Shown here: positions 28,949 through 38,033 of the stretch, piece by piece
Position numbering within the stretch: position 1 is the stretch's first letter
Layout of the letters: every line of letters starts with the position of its first letter
From: Paramylibacter kogurei
Lineage (GTDB): Bacteria; Pseudomonadota; Alphaproteobacteria; Rhodobacterales; Rhodobacteraceae
Direction of reading: 5' to 3'
Assembly: GCF_002742285.1 (NCBI RefSeq)
Contig: NZ_MDGM01000007.1
Coordinates: 124,001-188,000, forward strand
Length of the DNA: 64,000 bases
Notes under the pieces: model-generated
What the model was told of the DNA's origin: nothing
Database searches by the model: none
The model's input: only the letters and a program-made list of their open reading frames with translations
Translations under genes and position numbers: made by a program

Positions 28949-30121
28949 TTAGCTCAGGGATTGTAATAACCCTTTGATCCCATCAATCACGCGGATCATG
29001 TCTTGGTCGGAAAGTGTGAGGCCAACACGGATAAATCCAGCGCTTTGTTTTCCAAATGCTTCACCAGGCATGACCGCGATATTGTGGTTTTCCAGCAATC
29101 GCCACGCAAATTCATCACCCGTCAATCCTGTGGGTCGAATATCAACCATGGCGAACATTCCCGCATCTGGCATTGCCACTTCCACATTTGGAACCACGCG
29201 CAATGCATTGACCAACATCGCCGCGCGACGTTTGTAGTTCTTGCGCATAATGTTTGCGGTTGGATTTGGTTCAATCAACGCCATCGCGGTGGCATCGGCA
29301 ATAAAGGGTTGGTTGCCAAACAGAACTGTTTCCGAAATTGGCAGGGCCTTTTTGACAAACTCTTCTGGTGCGATGATCCAACCGCTACGCACACCTGGTG
29401 CTGCATGTGACTTTGAAACGGATGACACAACCACCGTGCGCTCCAATAGATCATCAAATTCCATTGGCGATGTGAAGTCCCCGTTAAAAACCAATTCTTC
29501 GTATACCTCGTCCGAAATAATCCACAGATCATGTTTTTTCGCAACATCACCAATAGCGCGGATATCGTCATGCGTTAACACCGCACCCGTTGGATTATGT
29601 GGTGTCGTCAATAATATTGCACGGGTTGCATCAGTCACGCGCGTTTCAATATCTGATGCACGCATGCGAAACCCATTTTCGGGTGACAATGGCACGGGGG
29701 TTAGCGTGCCACCCTGTGCCGCAATCAATCCATCATAGGTGGCATAATACGGATCACCAACCAAGACCTGATCCCCATGATCAACCAATGCAGCCATTGC
29801 AATAAATAGTGCGGTTTGCGTCCCTGGCACACACATGACATTTTTCGCAGAAATTGATTGCTTGCGTCTGCGCGAATAATGATTGGCGATTGCGACAAGC
29901 AAGTTCGCTTCGCCCTGGCCATTTGAATACGCAGTGCGCCCATCATTCAAAGATTTGACAATTCCATTGGTTAACACGCCACTCGCGGGTATTTCTGGCT
30001 CCCCTATTGACGCAATAACCACATCATGCCCCGCCGCGATCATTTCCTTGGCACGCAGATGCACCGCCCATTTATCCGAACCTAAACTTGCCAACCGCGT
30101 GGATGTATTACTGTAACGCAT
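28949..30121 (-). CDS. Pyridoxal-phosphate-dependent aminotransferase, class I/II
   Basis: 390 residues, aspartate-aminotransferase fold. Visible: ASIGEPEIPASG near the N-terminus, PGTQTALFIAMAALVDHGDQ, the NPTG motif in TTPHNPTGAV (about 172-181), ISDEVYEELVF, and the PLP lysine in SSVSKSHAAPGVRSGW (about 235-250). AspC/PatA-like enzymes of this type are broad; the exact amino acid is unknown. 28 bp downstream of the FAD oxidase in the same orientation, so probably the last gene of the hyu operon. Confidence 0.88.
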   Translation of the reverse strand: MRYSNTSTRLASLGSDKWAVHLRAKEMIAAGHDVVIASIGEPEIPASGVLTNGIVKSLNDGRTAYSNGQGEANLLVAIANHYSRRRKQSISAKNVMCVPGTQTALFIAMAALVDHGDQVLVGDPYYATYDGLIAAQGGTLTPVPLSPENGFRMRASDIETRVTDATRAILLTTPHNPTGAVLTHDDIRAIGDVAKKHDLWIISDEVYEELVFNGDFTSPMEFDDLLERTVVVSSVSKSHAAPGVRSGWIIAPEEFVKKALPISETVLFGNQPFIADATAMALIEPNPTANIMRKNYKRRAAMLVNALRVVPNVEVAMPDAGMFAMVDIRPTGLTGDEFAWRLLENHNIAVMPGEAFGKQSAGFIRVGLTLSDQDMIRVIDGIKGLLQSLS

Positions 30122-30149
30122 TTTATGCCTTTGTTTTGAATATTCGGTG

Positions 30150-31367
30150 CTAGATCACTGCGGTTTCAACAATGGGTTCGTTCGCTGTCACGCGATCAAA
30201 ATGAAACGGAGACATATCCAATGTTTGATATGCCCCATGCACCATGATTTCGGAAATACCGCGCCCCATCGCAGGGGATTGTTGCAATCCATGCCCCGAA
30301 AATCCGTTCACGAAATAGAAATTAGAAACAATGGGATGTGGGCCCAAAATCGCATTTTGATCCAAGGTGTTATAGGCGTAATGCCCCACCCATTCGCTTT
30401 GTATTTTGATTGCATCAAATTGTGGAATACGCGTGGCAAGGATCGGCCAAACATGGTCTTGCCAAATATCGTGATCCATATCGAAGTCATCATAATCCAC
30501 GGCTGGGTCAAATCCGCTATGCCCACCACATTGATAGGTGCCGCCGCCATTTTCGCGGACATGAACACCTGATGGATCAATCGTTAACGGCAAATCGCGA
30601 TCCAGTGGTTTTTCTGCGCTAAAAACCCACGAAAACCGTTTGCGAGGTTCTACAGGCATGTCAATTCCAACCATTTGTGACGTGCGTACAGCGCGCGGAC
30701 CAGATGCGTTTAACACTTTGCCACATGTGATTTTTTCACCCGATGCAAGTGTCACAGTTTCCACACGGTTTTTCGCCTCATTTTGGGACATCGCAACAAC
30801 TTCGTTTTGAATATATTCAACACCTGCCTCTTGGGCTTTGCGGCGCCACCAATCAAATACGGTGGATCCATCCCAGTACCCCTCGTCCACCAAATTGATC
30901 GAGCCTAACAAAATATCGTCCACGTTATAAAACGGATATGCTTTTTTGATTGCCGCCGCATCCATTAATTGGGTTGCTGCACCTTCGGCAATTTGCAATT
31001 TTTGATTGCGTCGAAGCACCTGCGCAAACGCTTCGGTATCCGCAAGATACATGTAACCAAAACTGCGGATCGACAATTGAGGAATGCGTTCATCACCGCC
31101 CATATGTTCGCGCAGATTTTTCACATAATCCGCCGCAAATTGGGAAATGCGCACGTTCAATCTGGTTGAAAACTGTTGGCGCATGCAACTGTTTGTGTGA
31201 GTGGTTGATGCGAACTCATATGTGGTATCGCGTTCAACAACCAATACGCGCCCATCAAAGGATTTGTCCTGACTTAAAAACCACGCCGCAGACGAACCCA
31301 TGATCCCACCGCCAATAATGACGATGTCATAGGATTGATGTTGGGGAATTTGCATTTGCTTGGCCAT
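30150..31367 (-). CDS. FAD-dependent oxidoreductase (DAO family)
   Basis: 405 residues. Rossmann motif DIVIIGGGIMGSSAAWFLS at about 14-32 and the closing FAD-contact FVNGFSGHGLQQSPAMGRGI (about 353-372). Family members oxidise secondary or primary amines in sarcosine, dimethylglycine, D-amino acids and similar. No covalent-flavin Cys context could be identified. The start overlaps the hyuB stop by one base (TAATG), so translation is coupled and a role in the hydantoin/oxoproline pathway is implied. Confidence 0.88.
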   Translation of the reverse strand: MAKQMQIPQHQSYDIVIIGGGIMGSSAAWFLSQDKSFDGRVLVVERDTTYEFASTTHTNSCMRQQFSTRLNVRISQFAADYVKNLREHMGGDERIPQLSIRSFGYMYLADTEAFAQVLRRNQKLQIAEGAATQLMDAAAIKKAYPFYNVDDILLGSINLVDEGYWDGSTVFDWWRRKAQEAGVEYIQNEVVAMSQNEAKNRVETVTLASGEKITCGKVLNASGPRAVRTSQMVGIDMPVEPRKRFSWVFSAEKPLDRDLPLTIDPSGVHVRENGGGTYQCGGHSGFDPAVDYDDFDMDHDIWQDHVWPILATRIPQFDAIKIQSEWVGHYAYNTLDQNAILGPHPIVSNFYFVNGFSGHGLQQSPAMGRGISEIMVHGAYQTLDMSPFHFDRVTANEPIVETAVI

Positions 31368-33067
31368 TATAAATCACCCCCATTTTTGATTTTTCTAACG
31401 ATGTCATTTACATCTGCTTGGCTTAATCCATAATCATCCATGGCGGTTTGTGCGCTGATAAACCCGCGCAATAAATCCCGTTTCACCAATTCGACATCTC
31501 GTAAACGGGCATCGCCATAACCACCCCCACCCGGCAGCGCCAACATAACCTTGCGCCCGGATGCAACAAATTGTTTTCCTTTGCCGCGCATCGTGGTGCC
31601 GTCATCTTGGGCAATGGATGTCGGCGCACCAGCCCCACCACCGCGCCGCCCATTGGCGGGGTGATCCACACGATCAAACATTGCTTGAAAATCGAATTCA
31701 TACCCTGCTTGCGCACCCACTTCCATATATTGACCAAGCCCACCACGCTGTTTGCCAATGCCACCTGAATCTGGGCGCAACTCTTTGCGCCATATGATAA
31801 CAGGACCGGCATGTTCGGTGGCCTCGATCGGCATGGTCATCACACCTGATGGGAATGCTGTGGCGTTTAATCCATCATGATTTGGGCGCGCCCCTGCACC
31901 ACCTGAATTAAATGTTAGCACTTCGGATCGTATATCACCTTGTAGTTTTGCGTGCCTACTTGGGCGCAATGAAACTTGGAAATTGCACAAACATCCAGCG
32001 CCCTCTGCGGGGACAACATCTGGCAAGATTTTATCCAACGCATTATAAACGGTATCGGGCACAAAATGCCCCACGATATGGCGCAGCGCCACGGGCGCGG
32101 GATGAACCGCATTCACAATCGTATCGACGGGGGCTTCCATTTCGAATGGTGCGAGTGATGCCGCATTATTGGGGATTTCAGGTGCGATTGCACATTTCAA
32201 CGCATAACAAGCATATGCCTTGGCGTACACTTTGGGGCAATTAATGCCTTTTTGGTCTACGCCCGATGTACCCGTAAAATCGCAAACGATACGATCCTGT
32301 TCAATTGACAGCGTTACACACAGCTTGATGGGTTGATCAAACCCATCCACCGTCATTTCCCCAAACGCCGATTTCTTTGGAAGAGCGTTGATCCGTTCCA
32401 ACGTGGCGCGACGTGAATTTTCCAAGATAAATTCAGCAATTCCCGAAAGATCATCCAGATCAAATTCACCCATCATTTCAATCAGCCGACGATGCCCAAT
32501 TTCATTGCATGTTGATAATGCATATAGGTCGCCAATCAATTGATCGGGTTCACGCACATTGCCACGCACGATCCGCACCAAGGTTTCATCGACCTCACCA
32601 CGCACCGCAAATTTCATGATGGGGATATATAATCCTTCTTCGTAAACGCTTGCCGCATCCGCACCAAAACCGCGCCCACCGACATCAACCACATGTGCGG
32701 TGCAGGCGAAAAACCCAACCAATTTACCATTATGAAACGAGGGCGTGACCATCGTGAAATCATGCAGATGCCCAGTACCCTCCCATGGGTCATTGGTTAG
32801 ATAGACATCGCCTTCAAAAATATTCGCTGGCCCTATGCGACGGATGAAGTGAGCGACGGCATCAGCCATTGCATTAACATGCCCAGGTGTGCCCGTGATC
32901 GCCTGTGCCAACATGCGCCCATCGATATCATAAACTCCGGCGGATAAATCGCCTGCTTCGCGAACTGATGTGGAAAATGCAGTTCGCACCAACGCTTGCG
33001 CCTGTTCTTCGACCACCGAAATTAATCGGTTCCACATGACCTGATATGCGACATTGGAATGGGTCAT
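31367..33067 (-). CDS. hyuB: Hydantoinase B / oxoprolinase subunit
   Basis: 566 residues. HyuB family: GHVNAMADAVAHFIRRIG (about 83-100), DVYLTNDPWEGTGHLHDFTM (about 106-125), and the Gly-rich C-terminus LALPGGGGYGDARLRDVELV. With HyuA it forms the ATP-dependent amide-ring opening enzyme that acts on 5-oxoproline, N-methylhydantoin or related lactams. Its ATG overlaps the hyuA stop (ATGA). Substrate cannot be told from sequence. Confidence 0.92.
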   Translation of the reverse strand: MTHSNVAYQVMWNRLISVVEEQAQALVRTAFSTSVREAGDLSAGVYDIDGRMLAQAITGTPGHVNAMADAVAHFIRRIGPANIFEGDVYLTNDPWEGTGHLHDFTMVTPSFHNGKLVGFFACTAHVVDVGGRGFGADAASVYEEGLYIPIMKFAVRGEVDETLVRIVRGNVREPDQLIGDLYALSTCNEIGHRRLIEMMGEFDLDDLSGIAEFILENSRRATLERINALPKKSAFGEMTVDGFDQPIKLCVTLSIEQDRIVCDFTGTSGVDQKGINCPKVYAKAYACYALKCAIAPEIPNNAASLAPFEMEAPVDTIVNAVHPAPVALRHIVGHFVPDTVYNALDKILPDVVPAEGAGCLCNFQVSLRPSRHAKLQGDIRSEVLTFNSGGAGARPNHDGLNATAFPSGVMTMPIEATEHAGPVIIWRKELRPDSGGIGKQRGGLGQYMEVGAQAGYEFDFQAMFDRVDHPANGRRGGGAGAPTSIAQDDGTTMRGKGKQFVASGRKVMLALPGGGGYGDARLRDVELVKRDLLRGFISAQTAMDDYGLSQADVNDIVRKIKNGGDL

Positions 33068-35157
33068 TGCGCTGCTCCTTCGTCGATGCGGGTGATATCA
33101 ATACAGCCATCGGATTGGCGTGTTGCCATACGGCTTGATGGAACGATAATTGACGTTTCCGTTTCAACAATTACCGCAGGGCCCGCAATGGATTGCCCAT
33201 CCATCATGGTTTCGCGATCCACAATATGCGATGTCAGGAATTTTGATTGCGCCGGATCAAAAACATCACGCACCGTTGCGATTTTTGCTTCGCCCATATT
33301 TGACGTGAGTGTAACCGGTTCCACTGGTTCGGGTGGTGTTGTCGCATTTACTGCCCAAACCGTAATTTCCACATCCATACCGGCCACTGATCGTGCGAAT
33401 AGCTTGATATATTCTGCCTCAAACAGCGCTAAAAATTCATCTGCGTTGGGGTTCATTGCTTGATCTTCGCTGATGACAATTGGAATTTCCCAACCCTGCC
33501 CCGCATAACGCATATAAACTTTGAACTCTGACAAAATCGGTGATGTTGAATCACAATTGCGCACAAAACCAGTTGCCTCTGATTGAAGCTCGCTCAACAA
33601 CGTTTTAATTTTGTCGGGATCAAATTCCGAAAGTTTCATATAAACAGATCGATTTGCTTCAAAACTAAACGGTGCGCGCAAAAAACCTATTGCCGATCCA
33701 ACACCAGCACCCGATGGCACCAGCAACCGATCGACACCTAATTTTTCACACAAACGACCAGCATGAAGCGGTGCCGCCCCACCAAATGCGATCATGGTAT
33801 ATTCAGACAGGTCTTCACCATTTTCCACCGCATGAACCCGCGCCGCATTTGCCATATTTTCATCGACCACTTCTGCCAAACCAAACGCGGCAGTGGGGGC
33901 ATCCATGTCCAACGCATCGCCCAAAAATGATTGTAATGCTTTCACTGAGTTTTGGGTGTGTAATTTGATTGAACCGCCCGCAAAATTGTCTGGATCAAGT
34001 TTTCCCAAAACTAAATCCGCATCGGTAACCGCTGGGCGTTCACCACCCCGCCCATAACACGCAGGGCCCGGTTCTGATCCCGCACTTTCGGGGCCAACGC
34101 GGATTTGACGCATCGCGTCCACATGCGCAAGTGATCCACCGCCCGCGCCAATTTCCACCATATCAATAACGGGAATTGATATCGGCATGCCTGATCCCTT
34201 TTTGAAACGATAGGTTCGCGCAACCTCAAACACGCGGCTGGTTTTTGGGGTTTGATTTTTGATCAAACAAATCTTGGCAGTAGTCCCGCCCATGTCAAAG
34301 CTAAGCACCTTGTCCAGACCATAACGCGACGCGATATTCGCGGCAAAAACCGCGCCTCCGGCGGGGCCAGATTCAACCAATCGCACGGGAAATTCAGCGG
34401 CATTTTCAATGGATATAATTCCCCCACCAGAATGCATCAAAAAGATGTTGCATGAAACACCTTCACCCGCCAAACGATCCGCCAAGCGCCCTAGGTAAGA
34501 TTTCATCAATGGCTTGATATATGCATTTGCAACAACGGTATTAAACCGTTCGTATTCACGCATTTGCGGGCTTACTTCGCACGACAATGACACCATGATA
34601 TCAGGCGCCTTTTGCGCCAAAACATCACGCACCATTTGTTCATGCACTGGGTTTAAATACGAATGGATCAACCCCACCGCGACCGTTTCATAACCTGCGG
34701 TAATGATCTGATCGACAACGGCCTCTACTTCTGCTCGTTTCATTGGGACAAGAACCTGACCGCGTGCATCAATACGCCCAGCAACCGTATATCGCATTTG
34801 TCGCGGCAATAATGGTTCGGGCAGATTAAGGTTCAAGTCATATTGCTCGAACCGACTTTCGGTGCGCATTTCAATGACATCACGAAACCCTTCGGTCGTG
34901 ATCAGTGCGGTTTTCGCGCCGCGCCGTTCGATCAATGCATTGGTTGCCAAGGTTGTGCCATGAATGATCTGGCTGATATCACTGGGGTTTAACTCTGCTT
35001 TGCGACAAACTTGATGCATACCATCAATAATCGCATTTTCAGGTGCGTCATTGGTTGTTAAAACCTTGGTTGAAAACCGACTATTTTGCGTTTCCAAAAC
35101 CACATCGGTGAAAGTTCCACCAATATCGACGCCCAACCGTACAGAAGATTTCCCCAT
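33064..35157 (-). CDS. hyuA: Hydantoinase A / oxoprolinase subunit
   Basis: 697 residues, ASKHA-fold ATPase subunit. LGVDIGGTFTDVVLE is at the N-terminus, the LSFDMGGTTAKICLI phosphate loop at about 285-300, and MIAFGGAAPLHAGRLCEKLG at about 470-490. First gene of the minus-strand operon hyuA-hyuB-DAO-aminotransferase. I chose ATG 35157 (MGKSSVRLG) because AAAGGTG lies upstream and homologues begin there. A 15-nt palindrome at 35296 may be the operator. Confidence 0.92.
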   Translation of the reverse strand: MGKSSVRLGVDIGGTFTDVVLETQNSRFSTKVLTTNDAPENAIIDGMHQVCRKAELNPSDISQIIHGTTLATNALIERRGAKTALITTEGFRDVIEMRTESRFEQYDLNLNLPEPLLPRQMRYTVAGRIDARGQVLVPMKRAEVEAVVDQIITAGYETVAVGLIHSYLNPVHEQMVRDVLAQKAPDIMVSLSCEVSPQMREYERFNTVVANAYIKPLMKSYLGRLADRLAGEGVSCNIFLMHSGGGIISIENAAEFPVRLVESGPAGGAVFAANIASRYGLDKVLSFDMGGTTAKICLIKNQTPKTSRVFEVARTYRFKKGSGMPISIPVIDMVEIGAGGGSLAHVDAMRQIRVGPESAGSEPGPACYGRGGERPAVTDADLVLGKLDPDNFAGGSIKLHTQNSVKALQSFLGDALDMDAPTAAFGLAEVVDENMANAARVHAVENGEDLSEYTMIAFGGAAPLHAGRLCEKLGVDRLLVPSGAGVGSAIGFLRAPFSFEANRSVYMKLSEFDPDKIKTLLSELQSEATGFVRNCDSTSPILSEFKVYMRYAGQGWEIPIVISEDQAMNPNADEFLALFEAEYIKLFARSVAGMDVEITVWAVNATTPPEPVEPVTLTSNMGEAKIATVRDVFDPAQSKFLTSHIVDRETMMDGQSIAGPAVIVETETSIIVPSSRMATRQSDGCIDITRIDEGAAQ

Positions 35158-35295
35158 CACTCGCACCTTTGTTTTGCCAAAACTAATCAGCATCACAGCA
35201 TTTAATCCATCATTATTTCAGTGTTTGCAAAAATTTCCCAAACCCATCATCTTTTCGCCTGAATTTTAGTGAAAATGGCCTTGATCACACAGCGC

Positions 35296-35310
35296 TTGCA
35301 TTAAATGCAA
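35296..35310. promoter_or_regulatory. Perfect 15-nt palindrome upstream of hyuA
   Basis: TTGCATT-A-AATGCAA, in the 202-bp divergent region between hyuA and the membrane protein at 35360, about 140 bp upstream of the hyuA start and 50 bp upstream of the other gene. Suits binding of a dimeric regulator (for example GntR or AraC/LysR type), but no regulator gene is adjacent. Confidence 0.4.
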
Positions 35311-35359
35311 ATGAACACTTCACACTGAGAATGACGAAAAAGAACGGTATACCTTTGAA

Positions 35360-36238
35360 ATGAAAAATTTATCTGCGTTATTTATTGTGATGTCCATGTG
35401 GGCCGTTTTTTGCATATGTGCTTTCATCTTTCTGTTTTTAGGATTGGGAGTGGCCGCTGGATGTGGTGCATTAGAAAACACAAATTTTTGCAATCCAAAT
35501 TATTTGCCTTGGTTTTTCACCTTTCTTGGCATCAGCACATTCGCCTTTGGCGCAATCGCCGCTTGGGCCACATTACGCATTAAAGTTTACGATAAAAAAT
35601 ACACCAAATATTTTGGGATTACGGCGATCGTTTCGCTGATCATTCAATTTTTGCTACCATTCATGGTGCAATCTCAACCACAGTTTTTGACGCAACACAT
35701 TGGCAACACCGCATACAAAGTGCCGCGTGTTTATACGCAAACAGGTGAAAATACTGCGCAAAACGATGCAAAAATGACCATCACATATTGCAAGAACACT
35801 CTGCGTGGCATTTATCAAGGTTCGCAATATTGTGACGAGCAAGAAACGATATTTGATCAACAACCGTTGACAAGCGCATTTCAACCTGCACGTTTTTTGC
35901 GTGAAGTGTTAAAACAATCCGCATCCGACAATCGCGTTGCCAATAAACGAGACTGGATTGAATTTTGCGAACAGACAATTATTGGCGACACCGTATCATG
36001 CATAAACTTTCGCACGATTTATCGACGCAAGGATATCAACCATTTTATTTTGGATAGCGATGATAATTTAATCTTGTTCGCGAGTTGTCCGCGCAGTGGA
36101 AAATCAGGCTGCGATATCGTTTCGCAAACGCAACTTGGCCGAATGTTCTATCGCTATGACGGCACCACGTTTTTTAACCCAGAGGCATGGCGTGCCCATG
36201 AAACCCGCGTCATTGATATGGTTAAATCTTGGCAGTAA
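35360..36238 (+). CDS. Hypothetical membrane protein
   Basis: 292 residues. Three hydrophobic segments at about 5-32, 51-70 and 82-100, then a long polar C-terminal domain (about 110-292) with several cysteines (TYCKN, QYCDEQ, EFCEQ, SCINF, ASCPRSGKSGCD) that could be disulfide-linked in the periplasm. No domain recognised. Weak ribosome site, and AT-richer codon use than its neighbours, a mild hint of recent acquisition. Convergent with hpaR (stop adjacent). Confidence 0.6.
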   Translation: MKNLSALFIVMSMWAVFCICAFIFLFLGLGVAAGCGALENTNFCNPNYLPWFFTFLGISTFAFGAIAAWATLRIKVYDKKYTKYFGITAIVSLIIQFLLPFMVQSQPQFLTQHIGNTAYKVPRVYTQTGENTAQNDAKMTITYCKNTLRGIYQGSQYCDEQETIFDQQPLTSAFQPARFLREVLKQSASDNRVANKRDWIEFCEQTIIGDTVSCINFRTIYRRKDINHFILDSDDNLILFASCPRSGKSGCDIVSQTQLGRMFYRYDGTTFFNPEAWRAHETRVIDMVKSWQ

Positions 36239-36682
36239 CTATTTGCGCAATTTGACTTGTGCCAATTTATCCAACAAATCGAGCAGTTGATTCATGTTTT
36301 CAGCGCCAAATTGATCCTCAATTTCGCGATAGGCAGCTTGTGTGGATTCCGCTGCCTTTGCAATTGCATCTCGTGATTTATCAGTCAGTGAAATCAATGT
36401 GCGGCGTTTGTCTTGGGCATCTTTGATCCGCGCGATTGCACCTTCTTCTTCTAAGGTTTGCAATATACGGGTCAGGCTTGGCAATAATAACGCTGATTTG
36501 TCGGCCAACTGACTTGCATCAATACTGCCAAATTCATCCAGAACGCGCATCACGCGCCATTGTTGTTCGGTATAACCGCGCGCTGCCAAAAGGGGGCGAA
36601 AATGGGCCATCACCGCTTCACGTGCGCGCAACAACGCGATCGGAACCGATTGTTTGATGGATCGCATCCCCGCATCAGACAT
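36239..36682 (-). CDS. hpaR: MarR-type regulator HpaR of homoprotocatechuate catabolism
   Basis: 147 residues, winged-helix MarR repressor. ALLRAREAVMAHFRPLLAARGYTEQQWRVMRVL (positions about 17-50) is the HpaR N-terminal signature; the wing DAQDKRRTLISLTDKS follows the recognition helix at about 95-110. It normally represses hpa genes until the aromatic acid is bound. The second gene of the minus-strand operon, 2 bp from the FAH gene stop. Confidence 0.85.
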   Translation of the reverse strand: MSDAGMRSIKQSVPIALLRAREAVMAHFRPLLAARGYTEQQWRVMRVLDEFGSIDASQLADKSALLLPSLTRILQTLEEEGAIARIKDAQDKRRTLISLTDKSRDAIAKAAESTQAAYREIEDQFGAENMNQLLDLLDKLAQVKLRK

Positions 36683-36684
36683 GA

Positions 36685-37542
36685 TTATATCACCTCTTTT
36701 GCAACGGTATTAGACAGGGTTCCAACACCTTCGACCGATACTTCAACCACATCACCCTCTCGTAGCCAAATCGGTGGATCAAACCTTGCACCAGAACCAG
36801 TTGGTGTCCCAGTCGCGATAATATCGCCCGGCAATAACGTGCCAAAATTGGATACATATTCAATAATCCGTTTAAATGGGAACGCCATGCTCGCGGTGGT
36901 ATCTTTTTGGCGAATTTCACCATTCACACGGGTTTCAACCATCAAGTTTTCGATATCAATTTCAGACAAGTCTGTTTCGATCCAAGGTCCCATCCCCCCT
37001 GAACGATCCCAGTTTTTCCCGGGTGTTACGTTGAACTTGCCATGACGAATCCAATCGCGAATTGAACCCTCGTTCATAATCGTCAATCCAGCCACATGAT
37101 CCATCGCAGCGTCTTGTGATATACGCCGGCCCTTTTTGCCAATCACCAAAACAATTTCCCCTTCGTAATCCAATTGTTCGGATTCTGGCGGGATCAAAAT
37201 ATCCCGTCCATGCGCGGAAAAAGACATCGGATTTCGCACAAATAAACTGGGATATTTGGGAGCATCGGAATTGTCTTTGTATTCGGCATTGCGATTCATA
37301 TAGTTCACGCCAACACAATAAATTTTACGCGCGTTTGGCACGGGAATATCCAGATCAACATCATCAAGATCATAATCTGTTGCTGCCTGTGCAGCCGATT
37401 TTGAAACATCTTCCAGTGTTCCGATATCCAATAAATCACGCACAGATTTCACACCAAATTGCACGGTCAAATCGACAACACGATCATCAATAACTGCGCC
37501 TGCACGGCTTTCACCATTTTTGAAAAACGAAATTAGCCGCAT
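36685..37542 (-). CDS. hpaG: Fumarylacetoacetate hydrolase family protein (HpaG-type isomerase/decarboxylase)
   Basis: 285 residues. The FAH fold shows YCVGVNYMNRNAEYKDNS (about 75-92), metal-ligand acids in the DYEGEIVLVIGKKGR segment (about 123-137), and GDIIATGTPTGSGARFDPP (about 240-258). In the hpa pathway the FAH enzyme decarboxylates and isomerises 5-oxo-pent-3-ene-1,2,5-tricarboxylate. One FAH domain is present, not the fused pair of E. coli HpaG, so assignment to a precise step is tentative. Divergent from hpaF. Confidence 0.8.
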   Translation of the reverse strand: MRLISFFKNGESRAGAVIDDRVVDLTVQFGVKSVRDLLDIGTLEDVSKSAAQAATDYDLDDVDLDIPVPNARKIYCVGVNYMNRNAEYKDNSDAPKYPSLFVRNPMSFSAHGRDILIPPESEQLDYEGEIVLVIGKKGRRISQDAAMDHVAGLTIMNEGSIRDWIRHGKFNVTPGKNWDRSGGMGPWIETDLSEIDIENLMVETRVNGEIRQKDTTASMAFPFKRIIEYVSNFGTLLPGDIIATGTPTGSGARFDPPIWLREGDVVEVSVEGVGTLSNTVAKEVI

Positions 37543-37574
37543 CTATTGCTCCATCATATTTGGTATTTTCTCCA

Positions 37575-37606
37575 TTTACTTAACATGTTAAATAAAATAC
37601 AGTCAA
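37575..37606. promoter_or_regulatory. Bidirectional hpa promoter with palindromic operator
   Basis: TTAACATGTTAA (37580-37591) is a perfect 12-bp palindrome. Rightward, TTTACT (37575-37580) and TACAGT (37598-37603) are separated by 17 bp; leftward, TTGACT (37606-37601) and TTAAGT (37583-37578) are also separated by 17 bp. The palindrome therefore overlaps one element of each promoter, an ideal HpaR site to block hpaF-E-D and hpaG-R together. Positions are seen; binding is inferred. Confidence 0.65.
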
Positions 37607-37635
37607 GCCAGAATCAAACTATCAATGGTGATATC

Positions 37636-38022
37636 TTGCCTCATTTTTCGCTAGAATATTCCGCCAATCTAGAGAGCCGCATCAACCTGCAAGGCCTGTG
37701 CGAAATCACACGGATCGCCGCACTCGAAACTGATGTTTTTCCCCTTGGGGGCGTGCGAGTGCGCACACATCGTTGCGATCACTTCGCCATTGCCGATTTG
37801 CATCCTCAAAATGCATTTATCCATCTTACCGTCAGCGTGGGATCGGGGCGCGATACTGAAACCCGCAAACGCGCAGGCGATCATATTTTTGCGGCCGTGG
37901 AAAAATATCTAGCGATTGAAATCAACGAACCCTATTTCGCCCTGTCGATGGAAATGCGCGAAATCGATCCCACAACAACGTGGAAAAGAAACACAATTCA
38001 TCCTCGTCTGAAATCCAAATAA
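37636..38022 (+). CDS. hpaF: 5-Carboxymethyl-2-hydroxymuconate delta-isomerase
   Basis: 128 residues, tautomerase-superfamily enzyme of the homoprotocatechuate pathway. The start is a TTG at 37636 with GGTG 5 nt before it, giving PHFSLEYSANL right after the initiator Met, so the catalytic N-terminal proline is exposed once Met is removed, exactly as in known CHMI (about 126 residues). Longer readings starting upstream would bury this proline and are rejected. Followed 11 bp later by hpaE. Confidence 0.88.
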   Translation: MPHFSLEYSANLESRINLQGLCEITRIAALETDVFPLGGVRVRTHRCDHFAIADLHPQNAFIHLTVSVGSGRDTETRKRAGDHIFAAVEKYLAIEINEPYFALSMEMREIDPTTTWKRNTIHPRLKSK

Positions 38023-38033
38023 AAGGTTCCGCT

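Noticed and set aside
36560..37045. 161-codon plus-strand frame across hpaR and hpaG
   Set aside because: Antisense to two recognised genes and no homology pattern.
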